Shown: one piece after another, positions 22,801 through 32,700 of the stretch
How the letters are laid out: each line of letters starts with the position of its first letter
Position numbering within the stretch: position 1 is the first letter of the stretch
Assembly (NCBI RefSeq): GCF_005887095.1
Contig: NZ_PNCI01000003.1
Coordinates: forward strand, 27,877-91,876
Length of the DNA: 64,000 nt
Origin: Pseudoalteromonas rubra
Lineage (GTDB): Bacteria; Pseudomonadota; Gammaproteobacteria; Enterobacterales; Alteromonadaceae
Reading direction: 5' to 3'
The notes under the pieces: generated by a model
Told to the model about the DNA's origin: nothing
Seen by the model: the letters and a program-made list of their open reading frames with translations, nothing else
Databases searched by the model: none
Made by a program: the position numbers and the translations under genes

Positions 22801-23777
22801 GTAATGTCCTGTTGCTGACTATAGCGATAGAGCAACGCGTAAAACACACTCAGAAGCCCGGCAAACACAGTGATCCCCAGTTGCTGACAGCAACTTTCAA
22901 AACGCGGGAATTGCTCGTCGTTCAGTACAAACTGATGACTGTCCCCCTGAAAAGAGGGCTGAGCTTGTCTGGCAAAACTGGTTGGCAGAGCAAAAGGCGT
23001 GAACCCTTCCAACTGCTTTTGCCAATATGCATGCTGTTGCTGGTAAGCTTCAGACTGTATAAAGCGTTTTTCCCAATGCACATAATCGAGATATTGTAGT
23101 GGTGCCGGTGCCGCCTGTTCCGTCGCTGTATTCTGTAATACATCAAGCAGCTCATTGACCAATAATTGCACCGACCAGCCGTCAGCTACCAGGTGGTGCA
23201 GCATCAGGTAAACCCACTGACCCCGGCTTTGTTCATCGCGACTGATCAGTGCCGCTCTCACGGGGAGCGCTTTTTGTAAGTCAAACCCTTGCTGCAGGTA
23301 GGGTTGCACATGCGCTTCAATTTTTGCTCGGGTCACAGGCTCAGCCACGCTCAGCGACATAACCTTAAGAGACAACTCAGCATTGACGCGTTGACACCCT
23401 CCCTGCTCTGTAGCAAAAAACTGACTACGCAAAATGTCGTGGCGCACAAGCAAGGTATTTAATGCCGCTTCAAGCTGCGCTTTTGTTATCGGGTGCGACA
23501 GCTTAAGTAATCCAGCCATGGTGTAGGCCACTTCCCCACCATGGTACTGGTCAATCAGCCAAATCCCTTGCTGAGAAAATGACAGAGCGCCCTGCTTTTG
23601 ATGGTTCGCCTGCATATAGTCAATCAATGCCGGCTTATTTTCTTTGATCTTATTAAGCTGCGCCTCTGGCACAGTCGCAAGGTGGGTACGCAGTTTCAGG
23701 CGGCCTTCTTGCAGATAAACATAAATACCCTGGCCATCCAACTCGGCCAATAGTGCTTCAATCGCTGAATTTTCCAT
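13878..23777 (-). CDS. Non-ribosomal peptide synthetase, three elongation modules: dock-(C-A-PCP)x3
   Basis: The 3299-aa synthetase adds residues 2-4. Residues 1-60 resemble a TubC beta-hairpin docking domain. Module 2: C (HHLVADG near 196), A (FTSGSTGKPKG near 662), PCP Ser near 1058; pocket residues D-L-T-K-V-G-H-I-G match the well-known Asp code. Module 3: C (HHIVSDG near 1250), A near 1736, PCP near 2142; pocket D-A-T-K-V-G-E-V-G, Asn-like. Module 4: C (HHIASDG near 2336), A near 2823, PCP near 3239; the same pocket as module 3, so the same residue is expected twice. There is no epimerase, methyltransferase or reductase. The protein ends in an acidic tail (NDTSEEMFL) that may be the short linear motif read by the docking domain of the next synthetase. 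It starts 2 bp after the stop of the hybrid gene. Codes were read by eye. Confidence 0.95.
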   Translation of the reverse strand: MENSAIEALLAELDGQGIYVYLQEGRLKLRTHLATVPEAQLNKIKENKPALIDYMQANHQKQGALSFSQQGIWLIDQYHGGEVAYTMAGLLKLSHPITKAQLEAALNTLLVRHDILRSQFFATEQGGCQRVNAELSLKVMSLSVAEPVTRAKIEAHVQPYLQQGFDLQKALPVRAALISRDEQSRGQWVYLMLHHLVADGWSVQLLVNELLDVLQNTATEQAAPAPLQYLDYVHWEKRFIQSEAYQQQHAYWQKQLEGFTPFALPTSFARQAQPSFQGDSHQFVLNDEQFPRFESCCQQLGITVFAGLLSVFYALLYRYSQQQDITVGVPVLGREHSEFESMIGCFIHTLPLRQQITAEMSFSELARNTLTQVTRALENQSVSQDALAKLADTSQLFSVLFNYNAVPTTSLRSGSLEAELFTLKNHSAKFDLTLTLTTQGKAMVAELEYNVALFSGELIAQIGEDFQALFRAFSGDQSMPLSDAQLPSVKLAQQLLTTEPPRRAAPMVLPQILAHAQSRPAHAALVSASDPTQSLSYAELDEHSASLASALDDTIQSDDIVAVLVNRQVNSLVALLGVMRAGAAYLPIDLETPVQRVIEIMQLAGCHTLVVVDAQAVQADTKATLDECGFLVRGYDELVQHNNNAGIVNKTRPCDLAYVIFTSGSTGKPKGVAISHGALASYCDSISQCIEFSSHTRSGVVTGLATDLCLTGIYPVLMQGGTVVMPTELALPDPQQLVEMLSAQQVNMLKITPSFARELLPHIAALKENQPAIEQWVLGGEALDVSLVSDLQEHYPSAHIINHYGPSETCIGVTTHTISEQVPSDIEHYPIGKPLAHVSVQVLDKRAQPVPVGMPGELYIGGTSLADGYLRAPQLTEQYFVRCQSENKGAERFYRSGDRVRLTHQGTLEYLGRLDSQLKIRGYRIDISEIEAKLTGLTSIKAAAVVAIKQSGIDTLVAYFVAADQETPVTAATLRDTLSTRLPQAMIPSHFVALAQLPVLGNAKVDRKQLAARPLNYERSYTPPSTALQQQLATLFAELTGVPQVAADDDFFSIGGHSLLAMRLANCIRARFDRVLSLQAIFANPTVEKLELCLLDQDILVGQTLESVDQSGEHPLSFAQQRIWFVDQMQGHSKQYNLQGAFTIKGALDVEALSQAFEQVVQQHTILRFNYGQNAQNEPFQYLNSGLNFALKQQDLSHVDDEVQADTLRSLLAEDYHTAFDLSQDLLLRAQLLKLDEQLFVLIVTMHHIVSDGWSIGVLCRALEAAYRAAVEHRTPACTPLIHSYIDYVHWQRHLVSQPQWQTSVDYWQSQLANLPRVHELPLDNARENRVISGGALYCCELPRELGATLRQFVKSNGQTLFGVLECVFALWMSRLSGQSDLVLGTPVAGREFSELEAVIGNFINTLVLRHRIEPELTFTEALTQSNETLQNALNHQHIPFDALVETLNSERSLGIHPLVQVVFRVNNQVNEALKLDGLDVTVNDTGVRSAKLDLEVSVIDSGDNIVVEWLYDSALWQERSIESFARQYTHLLQTCLQEPQRRISEMSLCDAKLLEQLLAYSEADSEQHSSDIGWHHHFSAIAEIQPHSVALRCNGEAFSYLEVEQRANQLAHCLLEMGFDEQSRIALLLPSGPAMVIAVLAILKARHVYVPLHYDTPEKSLSYIVEDADIVMILALSEDTEKLIDSGTDFLFLDDLFDVESNFAGYPVSVPGNDELGESETSDAERLCYIIYTSGSTGRPKGVMITHGNLNGYLSHAMDTYLDADVTLPLAVVSTPLAFDATITALVPPLLCGGEVEIVTQGPHQLAAISELLFNSIRPRLFKLTPAHLRAIQALMDELGSNSAPHTLVIGGEALDSDLLLVLRNKLPACTWVNEYGPTEATVGCSVFSLTPDLNPQTTLCYADVPIGLPNEGVAMLVVDQFDQPVPDNVPGELLIGGPVISPGYVNLAALNQAKFVTLSITDKKPMRFYRSGDLVRWQSDEQGRLAYLRYCGRTDEQVKLRGYRIDLNAICHYLRELDGVRDCAVTVDESQALLQAHVLYLNGKVPSDSQLRSHLAQYLPPYMIPGQFNRVEAIPLTANGKVDSKALMALAQQQESSTSRALDLTTLTPMQSYLYQLYSDILLTEHVDLEDSFFDLGGHSLLAIKLISQIRQQKNLDVTLPQLFKTPTIASLAQALEHCTPIAAVHAIVPVSRQQALPLSFAQQRLWLIEQLHESSTQYHMPAGFKFSGTLDKGAFSEALNALISRHEVLRTQIIQGAQHAEPVQQVSARFDLPLTHLDLTKLGERARQQRWEQAAHANATNRFDLSRDLLIRVLLVECAQDDYRVHFNMHHIASDGWSMAILVREFIAFYRHFAKEAQYQLPAELTQPLPVQYGDFAYWQRNTWTKHANQDAVQYWLTALDGHPPLHQLPLDYPRPAMAQLSGQRHTQRLSAALTRAIHEHCKSQGVTLFMWLNTMFSLLVLRYSQTDDVVIGSPVAGREHNEVANLIGFFVNTLVIRTRTQPGQSFNQLLAQQKQVILDAFKHQALPFEQLVEALKPERNLGHQPIFQILFALQNNETTDLVLPQLHIEVEAPAEPMMKFDLEVNAIEKGDGIELEWNYCSALFKPATVAALAESFEILISAILKAPEHKVRCLPVMTQQAQHQLVNMRGPVTAVPAQCIHSQISAKAHLADSQLAVRDADSCMLSYAALEQKAGALASYLLEQGVKPGMRIALCLNAGCDQVVAMLAAFKVRSAYVPVDPTLPASRAQFIIRDSGASWLLTHSKLMTQLKPIIDAATQPPLSVLEIDQPNNWLPKQTREQFPRSEHSDLAYVIYTSGTTGQPKGVAITHANLALYLEHARHDYFNDTISFSVVSTPLAFDATVTAIWPALLQGVCIDMLADDERMLKELANRLCQEIAGVFKVTPAHLQGVVSVLKQCALAEDRSFNGAHQVVVGGEALPVSLVAQLSERLPNVEWINEYGPTEATVGTSTFRCDKRQIAALNTQSHSQVPIGQPIANTHLLVLDEQMQPVPAGVTGELYIGGNNLAQGYLNRTELSDEKFVWLPFGAKQSEQRFYRSGDLVRWSINDDGTPGALVFCHRADSQIKLRGYRIEPQEIAHQLQQLPGIEQAVVLLNEAGDNLEAYLLSELAERTEMPALAEPALASEWSAHLSQSLPAYMLPYRYVLTETLPLTANGKVDVHALYALGAQCASSANNVVAPRNDMELTLVEILASVLNVETLGIEDNFFSLGGHSLLATQCIGLIESQLGVSMSVRILFERPTVAALAQWIEIHQAMAQQAQDDNENDTSEEMFL

Positions 23778-23779
23778 AC

Positions 23780-26700
23780 TTACAAGTCCATCTCCGTCAT
23801 GGATTGATCATCAAATGCCACGCTGATATCACGACCGCTGACAATGTTACTAAGGCGCGCAACGCCATCAGGTGCAGCCGGTGCGCCTGAACTGACCAGG
23901 TCTTCAATCCGCACAGCAAGTTGCACAACACTGGGGTTATCAAAGATGTCGCCGACCGTGGCCCTGATAGCAAAGTGTTGATTCAGCCTTGATATCAATT
24001 GCATAGCCAACACTGAGTTACCGCCACATTCGAAGAAATTGTGATGGGTTCCCAGTTGCTCTGAATTTAATAACTCGTGATAAATGGCCAGGAGCTTCCC
24101 TTCTACCGGGTTGGCAGGTTCGCACAACTCTGTCTGTGCCTGGTGATTGTTATCCGGCACCACCAGCACATTGCGATCAAGCTTGCCATTGGCTGTTGTT
24201 GGCCACTCTCCAAGCCAGCACAGGTATTCAGGTAACATATAAGCTGGCAGCTGATTTGCCAGAGCGCTTCGCAATGTGCTGATAGTCCAGTGCTGCGCCA
24301 GTTCGCCCTGCTCAATGCAGTAGGCGCACAATGCGGTTTGATTCTGGCCAGTTGTTTTGATGAATACCCGAACATCTGCACCTCCCAGCACGTTGCGTAG
24401 CTGCGCTTCAATTTCACCCAGCTCAATCCGGTGGCCATGCAGCTTCACCTGATGGTCAAGTCGACCATCAAGTTCAAAGCGGCCATCGGCCAGCCTGCGT
24501 GCCCGATCCCCAGTGCGATATAGTCGTTCAGTGTGGTGTTCATCAAACTGGTGGACAACAAAACGGGCTTGTGTGAGCTCAGGTCTTGCCAGATAGCCAT
24601 TAGCCAGGCCAGCTCCCCCGATCCACAGCTCTCCCCAAACACCCACCGGCTGCACCGCAGCATTGTATGTTGCATTTTCGGGCAGCACATACAGGCTGGT
24701 ATTGGCTACCGGCTGGCCTATGGTAATGTCTTCAGGGTGGAAGATTTGCCCGGTTGCTGACCAGATAGTGGTTTCAGTAGGCCCGTACATATTCCACAGC
24801 GCTTTTGCCTGACTGAGTAACTGAGCAGCAAGTACCGAACTTAAAGGTTCTCCTCCACTCCACACAGTTAAGCCCGCCGCAAAATTGGGACATGTCGACA
24901 ACAATAATTGCCATAAGGTCGGGGTAGCCTGCATCACAGTAACCGGGTGTTGCTCAATCAGATCAGCCAGCGCATTCGGATCACTACAGGCCTGCTCGCT
25001 GGCCAGCAATACAGTGCCGCCAACCATAAGTGGACCAAACAGCTCCAGCAAGGCTATGTCAAAGGCGATGGTGGTGACACTCAGCAAACAGTCTGACTGA
25101 TCTAACCCGGGCTGGCGGGCCATTGTGTGTAACAGGTTTGCCAGCGCACCGTGGCTTATCTCTACCCCTTTTGGCTTCCCTGTGGAGCCCGAGGTATAAA
25201 TCACATACGCACGCTGCTGTGGCGTAATTACCTGAGCATCAAAGTCACTGGCGCACTGTGCAATCTCAGCTTGACTGACATCTAAATCAACAATGTCTAT
25301 GTCCGTATGCGCAATGGCAAGGGCAGCCTCACTCATTGCATCACACAGCAAACAACTTGCCTGACTGTCGCTCAGCATCTCTTTTAATCTGGCCTGAGGG
25401 AAAGCCAGATCCAGCGGCAGGAAGGCTGCACCGGTTTTCAATACAGCTAATAAGGCAACCAGCAGCTCAGTGCGCCGCGGCAACGCAATGGCCACCAGAG
25501 AATCGGCACCAACTCCTCTGCCAGATAAATAGTTTGCCAGTTGATTAACGTGCTCTTGCAGTTGCTCATAGCACAGTGCTTGTTCTGCGCAGATGAGTGC
25601 GGTGTTTTGTGGCAGCTGAGTCGCCCGTGCCGACAATGCTTCCAACAGCAGTGGCTGTCCGAGCGTCTCTGAAATAGGTGTGACTAGCTGCGCATGCATC
25701 TGGCTATCCAGCAGACTCACCTTGTCGCAGTCCTGCCTGGCTTGCAGGTCCACAAATAAGCGCACCAGCAACTGGGCGTAATGCGCCATCATATCGTTGT
25801 CATAGCGCGCACTCAGATACTCCAGCTCCAGAGTCCACTGGCCATTGATACACAATAAGTTGCAGCTTAATTCATACTGACCATACCGGGTGTCCGTTGT
25901 ACAATTCGATACCGTCAGTCCGTCAAATTCGGGAAGCTTTTGCACTTTATCCAGATTGAACAAAGTCTCTGGCAAGGACACGGCCTCATGGGTCAGCTCG
26001 CTGTATGGCAGGTGCTGATGCTCAAAGGCTTCAAGCAGGCTGTTTTGCAGTTGCTTAACCAAGGCAGCAACAGTAAGGGGACCCGAGAAATCAGCCACCA
26101 CAGGTAAAATGTTGGTGCAGTAGCCCGGTAAATGCTGATCAAGACAGTCCGGATCATACGCATCACTGAGTAACTGACGATCAGACACTGGAATACCTAC
26201 TGCAATATGTTGCTGGCCCGTCAACTTATGTAACCAGAGCGCATAAATTGCCAGTAAGGTCGCAAACTGACCACAGCCCTGAGCTTTGCTCAGCGCCGCT
26301 ATATTCGGCAGCTCGCCAAGCTCCAATACCTGCTTTTCAACCGTAAAACTTTCCTGTTTGCCTGCTCCCGGACGGGTTGGCAACGCCAGCGCCTCGCACT
26401 GTGCCAGTCGCTCAAGCCAGTAGCTTTTATCCTGCTGATATCGAGTGCTGCTGAGGTACTTTGCCACGCCTTCAACATAGTTACTGAAATGAACGGTGGC
26501 TGGCGCAGTTAAGTCACCGCCAATACAAGTATAATTTTCCGCGATACGACTCATCATTTGTTGCAGACTGAGTCCGTCATACAAAACATGGTGCGCCGTA
26601 ATACTAAGCACATGTGCCTGCGGGCCGTCTTGCAGCAAATCAAAGCGACAAAGTGGCTCACTACCAAACTCAAACGTACGGTAGCGCACATCGGCTAACC

Positions 26701-29700
26701 TGGCCTGCAATGACTGTTCTGTATTTGCATGTTCAATCAAGGAAACAGCCGACGCTTCAAGTCGAACATGAGACAGGGTGTCCGGGTCAACCGAATAACT
26801 TAGCAATGAATAGTCGGTTTGCAGCTGGGCAACAGCCTGCGCTAGACGTGCCTTGTCTAACTGACCGCTGAGACGTAACACGCCCTGCACATGATAGGCT
26901 TGCGCACCTTGTTCTGACTTTAAAGCCAGCGCCAGCAATTGCTGCTGCGCGCCCGTTAACGGGAATTGCACAGGCTGCGTATCCGCAGGATCCGGCTTGC
27001 CAAAATAGCCTGCAGCTTTCAAGGCAAGTGCGCTGTCTTTAACGGTCTGGATAATGGTGTTCACATCCGCATCCGTATGGGCCGCCGACAAAAAGCAATT
27101 CCGCCCTTCCCAAATGAACACGCCACGGTTGAGCATTTCATAGAAAAACACGTCCAGGTTCTGACTAAAACGGAAGCGGAACAAAGACGTAAAGTACTCG
27201 ATTTGTATCGGAATATTCTGCGCCGTAAAAAAGGTATTAAGGGTATTGGCAAGATAGTCGGTCTTGCGACTGATTGCTTCCTGAAGCTGGGCCCCGTGTT
27301 GTTTTATCTCACTCAGTACCGCCTTGGCACTGGCCATGACCAGTGGGTGTTTGCAAAATGTGCCGGCAAAGAAAGTGGTATCGGCCTGCGGGTAAGACGC
27401 ATCGCCATATTGCCAATGGCCACCATCAATGCCATCCAGATAATCGTGACTACCGGCAACCACCCCAATCGGCAGCCCTCCACCGACAATCTTGCCATAG
27501 GTAGCCATGTCTGCCTGGATCCCCAACATCGCTTGCACCCCACCTGGATGCGCTCTGAATCCGGTGATCATCTCGTCAAAGATAAGTGCAATGCCCAGCT
27601 CTGTCGTCAGTGCCCTTAATGCATGCAAAAATGCCCAGGGCTGATGGGCCGGATGACGGCTCTGTACGGGTTCAACCAATATTGCGGCAATGTCATCTGC
27701 CTGTGCTCTGATGGCATCCAGCGCAGCGTCAGCGCCATATTCCAGCACCAGATTATCACTAATTGCCCCAGTCCTGACCCCGCCGCACATAGGCTCTACC
27801 GAGTCACCACCGGGCACATTCTGTGCAAGCGTACCGTCATAATGGCCATGATAAGCCCCTTCAAACTGGACGATTTTGTTGCGACGGGTTTTATTGCGCG
27901 CCAGGCGCACGGCTGTCATCACCGCCTCAGTGCCTGAGTTACAGAAGGTAACTCGCTCAAGCCCGGTCAGCTCGCTTACCAGCTCGGCCACCTCGCAGGC
28001 CTGCGGACTTGCCAGCCCCAGTTGCAGGCCATCATCAATTTGTTGTGCCAGCGCCCGGGTAACAAACGCGGGCTTATGGCCAAACAGGTTGACCCCAAAG
28101 TCCATGGTAATATCAATATATTCATTACCATCAATATCCCAGATGCGGCTACCTTCACAACGTTTTCCAAATACAGGATAAAGTAGCTCCTTACTGGACA
28201 GACGGAACCCGGCCGACGCTCGACAGTCCGCCAGGTGCGCCCGATGTTCAGACACCAGGGTTTTTGATAAGGGCGTTTTAGTACAATAACTGTGTGTGAG
28301 TGAGGCCAGATGCCGCTGCACAGTTCTGCTGCTTGCAGCCGACGTTATCTGCTTCTGACCAAAGCCTGGAAGTATTCTGGCAGCACTGCCTGGTTGCGCG
28401 CTTTGAGACGAGGCTGGAGCGTGCGCCTTAATGGTCTGCTCTGCAGATAGTGTGGCAAGACGAGTGGTCGGGTTGGAAATAGCAAGGTTGTTCTGATGAC
28501 CCCGTAACATCTCGAGTTGGCGGGCAGCAACGGCTTCAACGCTTTGCGCGGCAGTCGTATTAGACACAGACGCGGCGGCCTGCAGCTGCTCCCGGCAAAT
28601 GTTTGCAACAAGCTCTGAAGAGACATTCAGCGCACCCTGTTCAACTGCCGCGGGACTTGCCACATCGCTATTTGGCTGAGGAAGCTCAGTGGTGACTACC
28701 ACTGGCGCTGTCGCTGTCGCTTCGCACTGATAATCACTGTGTTCTATGATATATGCTACCAGTAACTCTACCGTACTAAGCTCTTCATAGAACTGGCGCA
28801 CACTGAACTCCAGGCCAAACTCCCGCTCGTAGGTCCGTACCGCATTCATGATCATCAGTGAATCGACCCCCATCTCCAGCAAAGGGAGGTGAGTCTGTAT
28901 ATCACTGACGGGCATAGACAATAATCGTGACAGGGTATTGAGCACAAAAGCCCGGATATCGTCATCTCGTGAGGTGACTGCAGCCCCTCCAACAGACGCT
29001 TCAAGGTCGGCGTTTTGTGCAGCGCTGCGCTGTGACGGGATATCCAGGATCCAGTAAGGGCTGCGATCGAACGGATATAAAGGTAAGGGGACTCTTGGCT
29101 GGGTGTTGTCACCATAGTGATGAGTCCAGTCTAGCTCTGTACCCAGTTCAAACAAACGTCCCTTAACTGCCAGTAAACGCGGTAAATCGGCGCCTTTATT
29201 GTGTAATACATGCAAAAACTCGCACTGCTGTGCAGGGCGATTTTCCTGCAATAAACCGCACAGCACAGGTTTAGGGCCCAGCTCAAGGGCAATATAAGCC
29301 TCTGATTGAGACAAGTGAGCGATACATGCAGCAAATTGCACCGGGGCACAGATCTGCTCAACCCAGTAGCTGGGGTCACACACCCTCAGCGCTTCTTGTT
29401 TGCCAGTCACAGAAGAGACAAAAGCAATAGCAGGCTGGCTATACCTGACCTGTGCCGCCACTTGCGCAAATTCACTGAGCATCGGCTGCATCAGTGGTGA
29501 ATGAAATGCCCGTGCAGTATTAATGTCTTTGTGACGCATGTTTTGCGCTTGCAGCGCCTTGCACAGGGTGTCCATTGCGGTGTTGTGGCCCGAAAACACC
29601 ACGCCCGACTCACCATGATAAGCCGATACCGATATCTGACCGTCAATGCCAGCCACCAGCGCATCGGCCTGCTCACGGTCGCACCGCGCAGTCACCATAC

Positions 29701-32700
29701 GGCCGTTGTCCGCAAGTGCATTCATCAGCCGACCACGCGCTGAGATAAGCTTTATCGCATCGGCAAGTGAAAAAATCCCCGCAATACAGGCTGCCGCATA
29801 TTCTCCAACACTGTGACTCACTAATTGATCTGGTTGCAAGCCGGTGCTTTGCCACAATTTCGCCTGAGCATACTCAACGGCAAATAAGCAGACCTGCGTC
29901 CACTGGGTCTGGGCCAGGTATTCCTCATTGGGATCCTGATACAAAACAGTAATAAGCCTTGGCCCTAAAGTGTCCGCCAACAGGCGGTCACATTCATCAA
30001 TGGCGTCACGAAACACAGGTTGCGTGTCGTACAGAGACTTACCCATATCTGGGTATTGCGCTCCCTGCCCGGTGAAAAGGAATATCAGCTCACGCCCTGG
30101 TGCCGACATTTGCCTTGCCAGTTCCGGGAGGTCTTGCACTGCTGTCAGTGCGGCTACCAGTGCTTCGCGACTCTCGCCCACAAAGGCATGACGCGCTTCT
30201 TTGTAATGGGGCTTTCTCGCAGTCTGGTGCACCAATGTATCGAACTCATTTGGGGTGGCTGCACTTAAAACATCCGCATAGCGGTGTGCAAGCTGAGTCA
30301 GGGAGTTGGCTGATTTTGCGGATAGTGGCAGCACGTATCCCGCATATTGCGATGCATCTTTATCGGCTTGTGCAACATATTCTGGCCGTTGCGCACAAAT
30401 AACATGGGCATTGGTGCCACCAAATCCAAACGAACTCACCGCTGCCAGTCTGGGCTTGTTCTCCTGCGAAGGCCATGTCTGAGACTGGGTGACAACCTCA
30501 ACCGGCAGTTTTTGCCATGGAATATGCGCATTCAGCTGCTCAGTATGTAATTGTGCAGGTAGCTGCGCTTTCTCAAGACACAACAGCGTTTTGATCAACC
30601 CCGCCAGACCTGCACCAGACTCCAGGTGGCCAATATTGGCCTTAGCAGAGCCCAGTAACAGGGGCTGGTTTGGCGCACGTCCTCCGCCATACACCTTGGC
30701 CAATGCCGATACTTCGATAGGATCGCCCAGCTCTGTGCCTGTACCGTGGGTTTCAATGTACTGGATATCCTCCGGAGCCACCGCCGCACGATGCAATGCT
30801 GATTTAATAACGCGCTGCTGCGATACACCATTGGGGGCGGTAATACCGTTGCTCCGACCATCCTGATTTACCGCACTGCCCTTGAGTACCCCGTAAATGG
30901 GATCTTTATCGGCCATTGCCTGTGCCAGAGGTTTTAATAAAACACACCCCACACCTTCGCTACGTACATAACCATCAGCAGCGCGAGAAAACGTTTTGCA
31001 ACGACCATCTTCTGCCAGCATCTGCGCATTGTCACAAGCATCGGTGACCTCATTACTGAGGATCAGGTTGACGCCACATACCAGGGCCATGGGCATATCA
31101 CCAACACGGAGCCCATTCAGAGCATGGTGCAAAGCAACTAAGGAAGATGAACAGGCTGTATCTACCGAAAGACTCGGGCCTGTGAAGTTATAGGTATAAG
31201 ACAAGCGATTGGCAGCAATACTCAGCGCCGTTCCAGTGCCAAGATAGGGATTACCCTGCTGCGCTTGGTTTGACATATTGAAGTAGTCATTCTGAGAAAT
31301 GCCCACATATACACCAACGGGCTGACCGGCCAATTCAGCAGGCATCATTCCGGCCGTCTGAATGGCATGGTAGCTGGTTTCAAGCAACAAACGATGCTGA
31401 GGGTCTATGTAATTGGCCTCTGCCGGTGAAATACCAAATAGTCCGGCATCAAACTGCTCAATGTCACTCAGGTAACCACCCAACCGGGTCTTGCTCAGTG
31501 CCGGGCATAAAGCCTGCCGCACGGCATCTGGTACACTGATGGCATCGCGCTTTTCTGTTAACAACTGCCAGTACCCATCAAGGTCTGCAGCCTGCGGGTA
31601 GCGACACGCCATACCAATTACAGCAACATCGGTATCACCTTCACTCTCGCCAGTCGAAGCACCACCTTGCGTATTGCTTTCTGAACTCTCTGAGTGCGCT
31701 GAATTGTACTCAGACGTAGTGTGACTATCACAACTCAGGCGCTCACGTATCGATTCGAATTGACTTAAATGATGAGCCAGCTGAGCAATCGACGGATACT
31801 CATACAGTACCGTTGCTTCGAGCTCTATGTCATGTAGCTCCATCAGCTCGCCGGAAATCCGCACTGCCTTCATAGAGTCTACACCCAAAGATAAAAAGGT
31901 GGCGTCAATATCCAGGCTACCGGGTTGACGGTCGACTTCCAGTCCTACGACTTCCTGCAAAACTTTACGTAACGCAGCTTCGACGCCCGAATAATCAGTT
32001 ACTTTGCTGTTATCTTGTGCCTCCTTTGGTTGCACTTGCGGCGCACGCGACCGCGCCAGTACATCGAAAGTATCGGCAAGATAGTGACGTTTATTTTCCT
32101 GTCGTTGAATTTTGCCGCTGGAGGTCTTCAGGATCCGCCCGGGCTTGATCAACACCACCTCATACGGGGTAATACCATGTTGCTCAGTGATCGCAGCCGT
32201 AATCGCTGCAAAGATCTCCTGCTCGTTCAGTTTGCGCACAGCGGTACGCTTAACCTGCTGCACAATCACCAGACGTTCCTCTCCTTGCTCTGATAAACAA
32301 GAAAACGCGGCGCCCCCGTTGTTGTCCATAGCGCCGTGGGCTTCTACCACAGTCAGCTCAATATCCTGGGGGTAGTAGTTTTTACCGCGGAAAATCATCA
32401 CATCTTTAGCGCGCCCGGTTACATAGAGTTCGTCCTGGTAGACGAACCCCAAATCACCCGTTCGCAAATAGGGCCCGTCATTGTCATCAGCAATACGCGC
32501 CTGAAAAATCTCCTTAGTAAGCTCGTCCTTGCGCCAGTAGCCCTGTGCAACGCTTGCACCTTTCACCCAAATTTCACCGGTATGGCCGTCTTCACAGCGT
32601 TGTTTTGTATTCAGGTCAACGATGGCCAATGTGTGGCCATGCCAGGTACCGCCGCATGACACCGCATAATAGGGTTGATTGTCTGTCTGAGTCGCTTCGG

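Noticed and set aside
26966..27619. 217-aa plus-strand ORF opposite the aminotransferase domain
   Set aside because: It is a shadow of the conserved class III aminotransferase coding frame, with no domain of its own.
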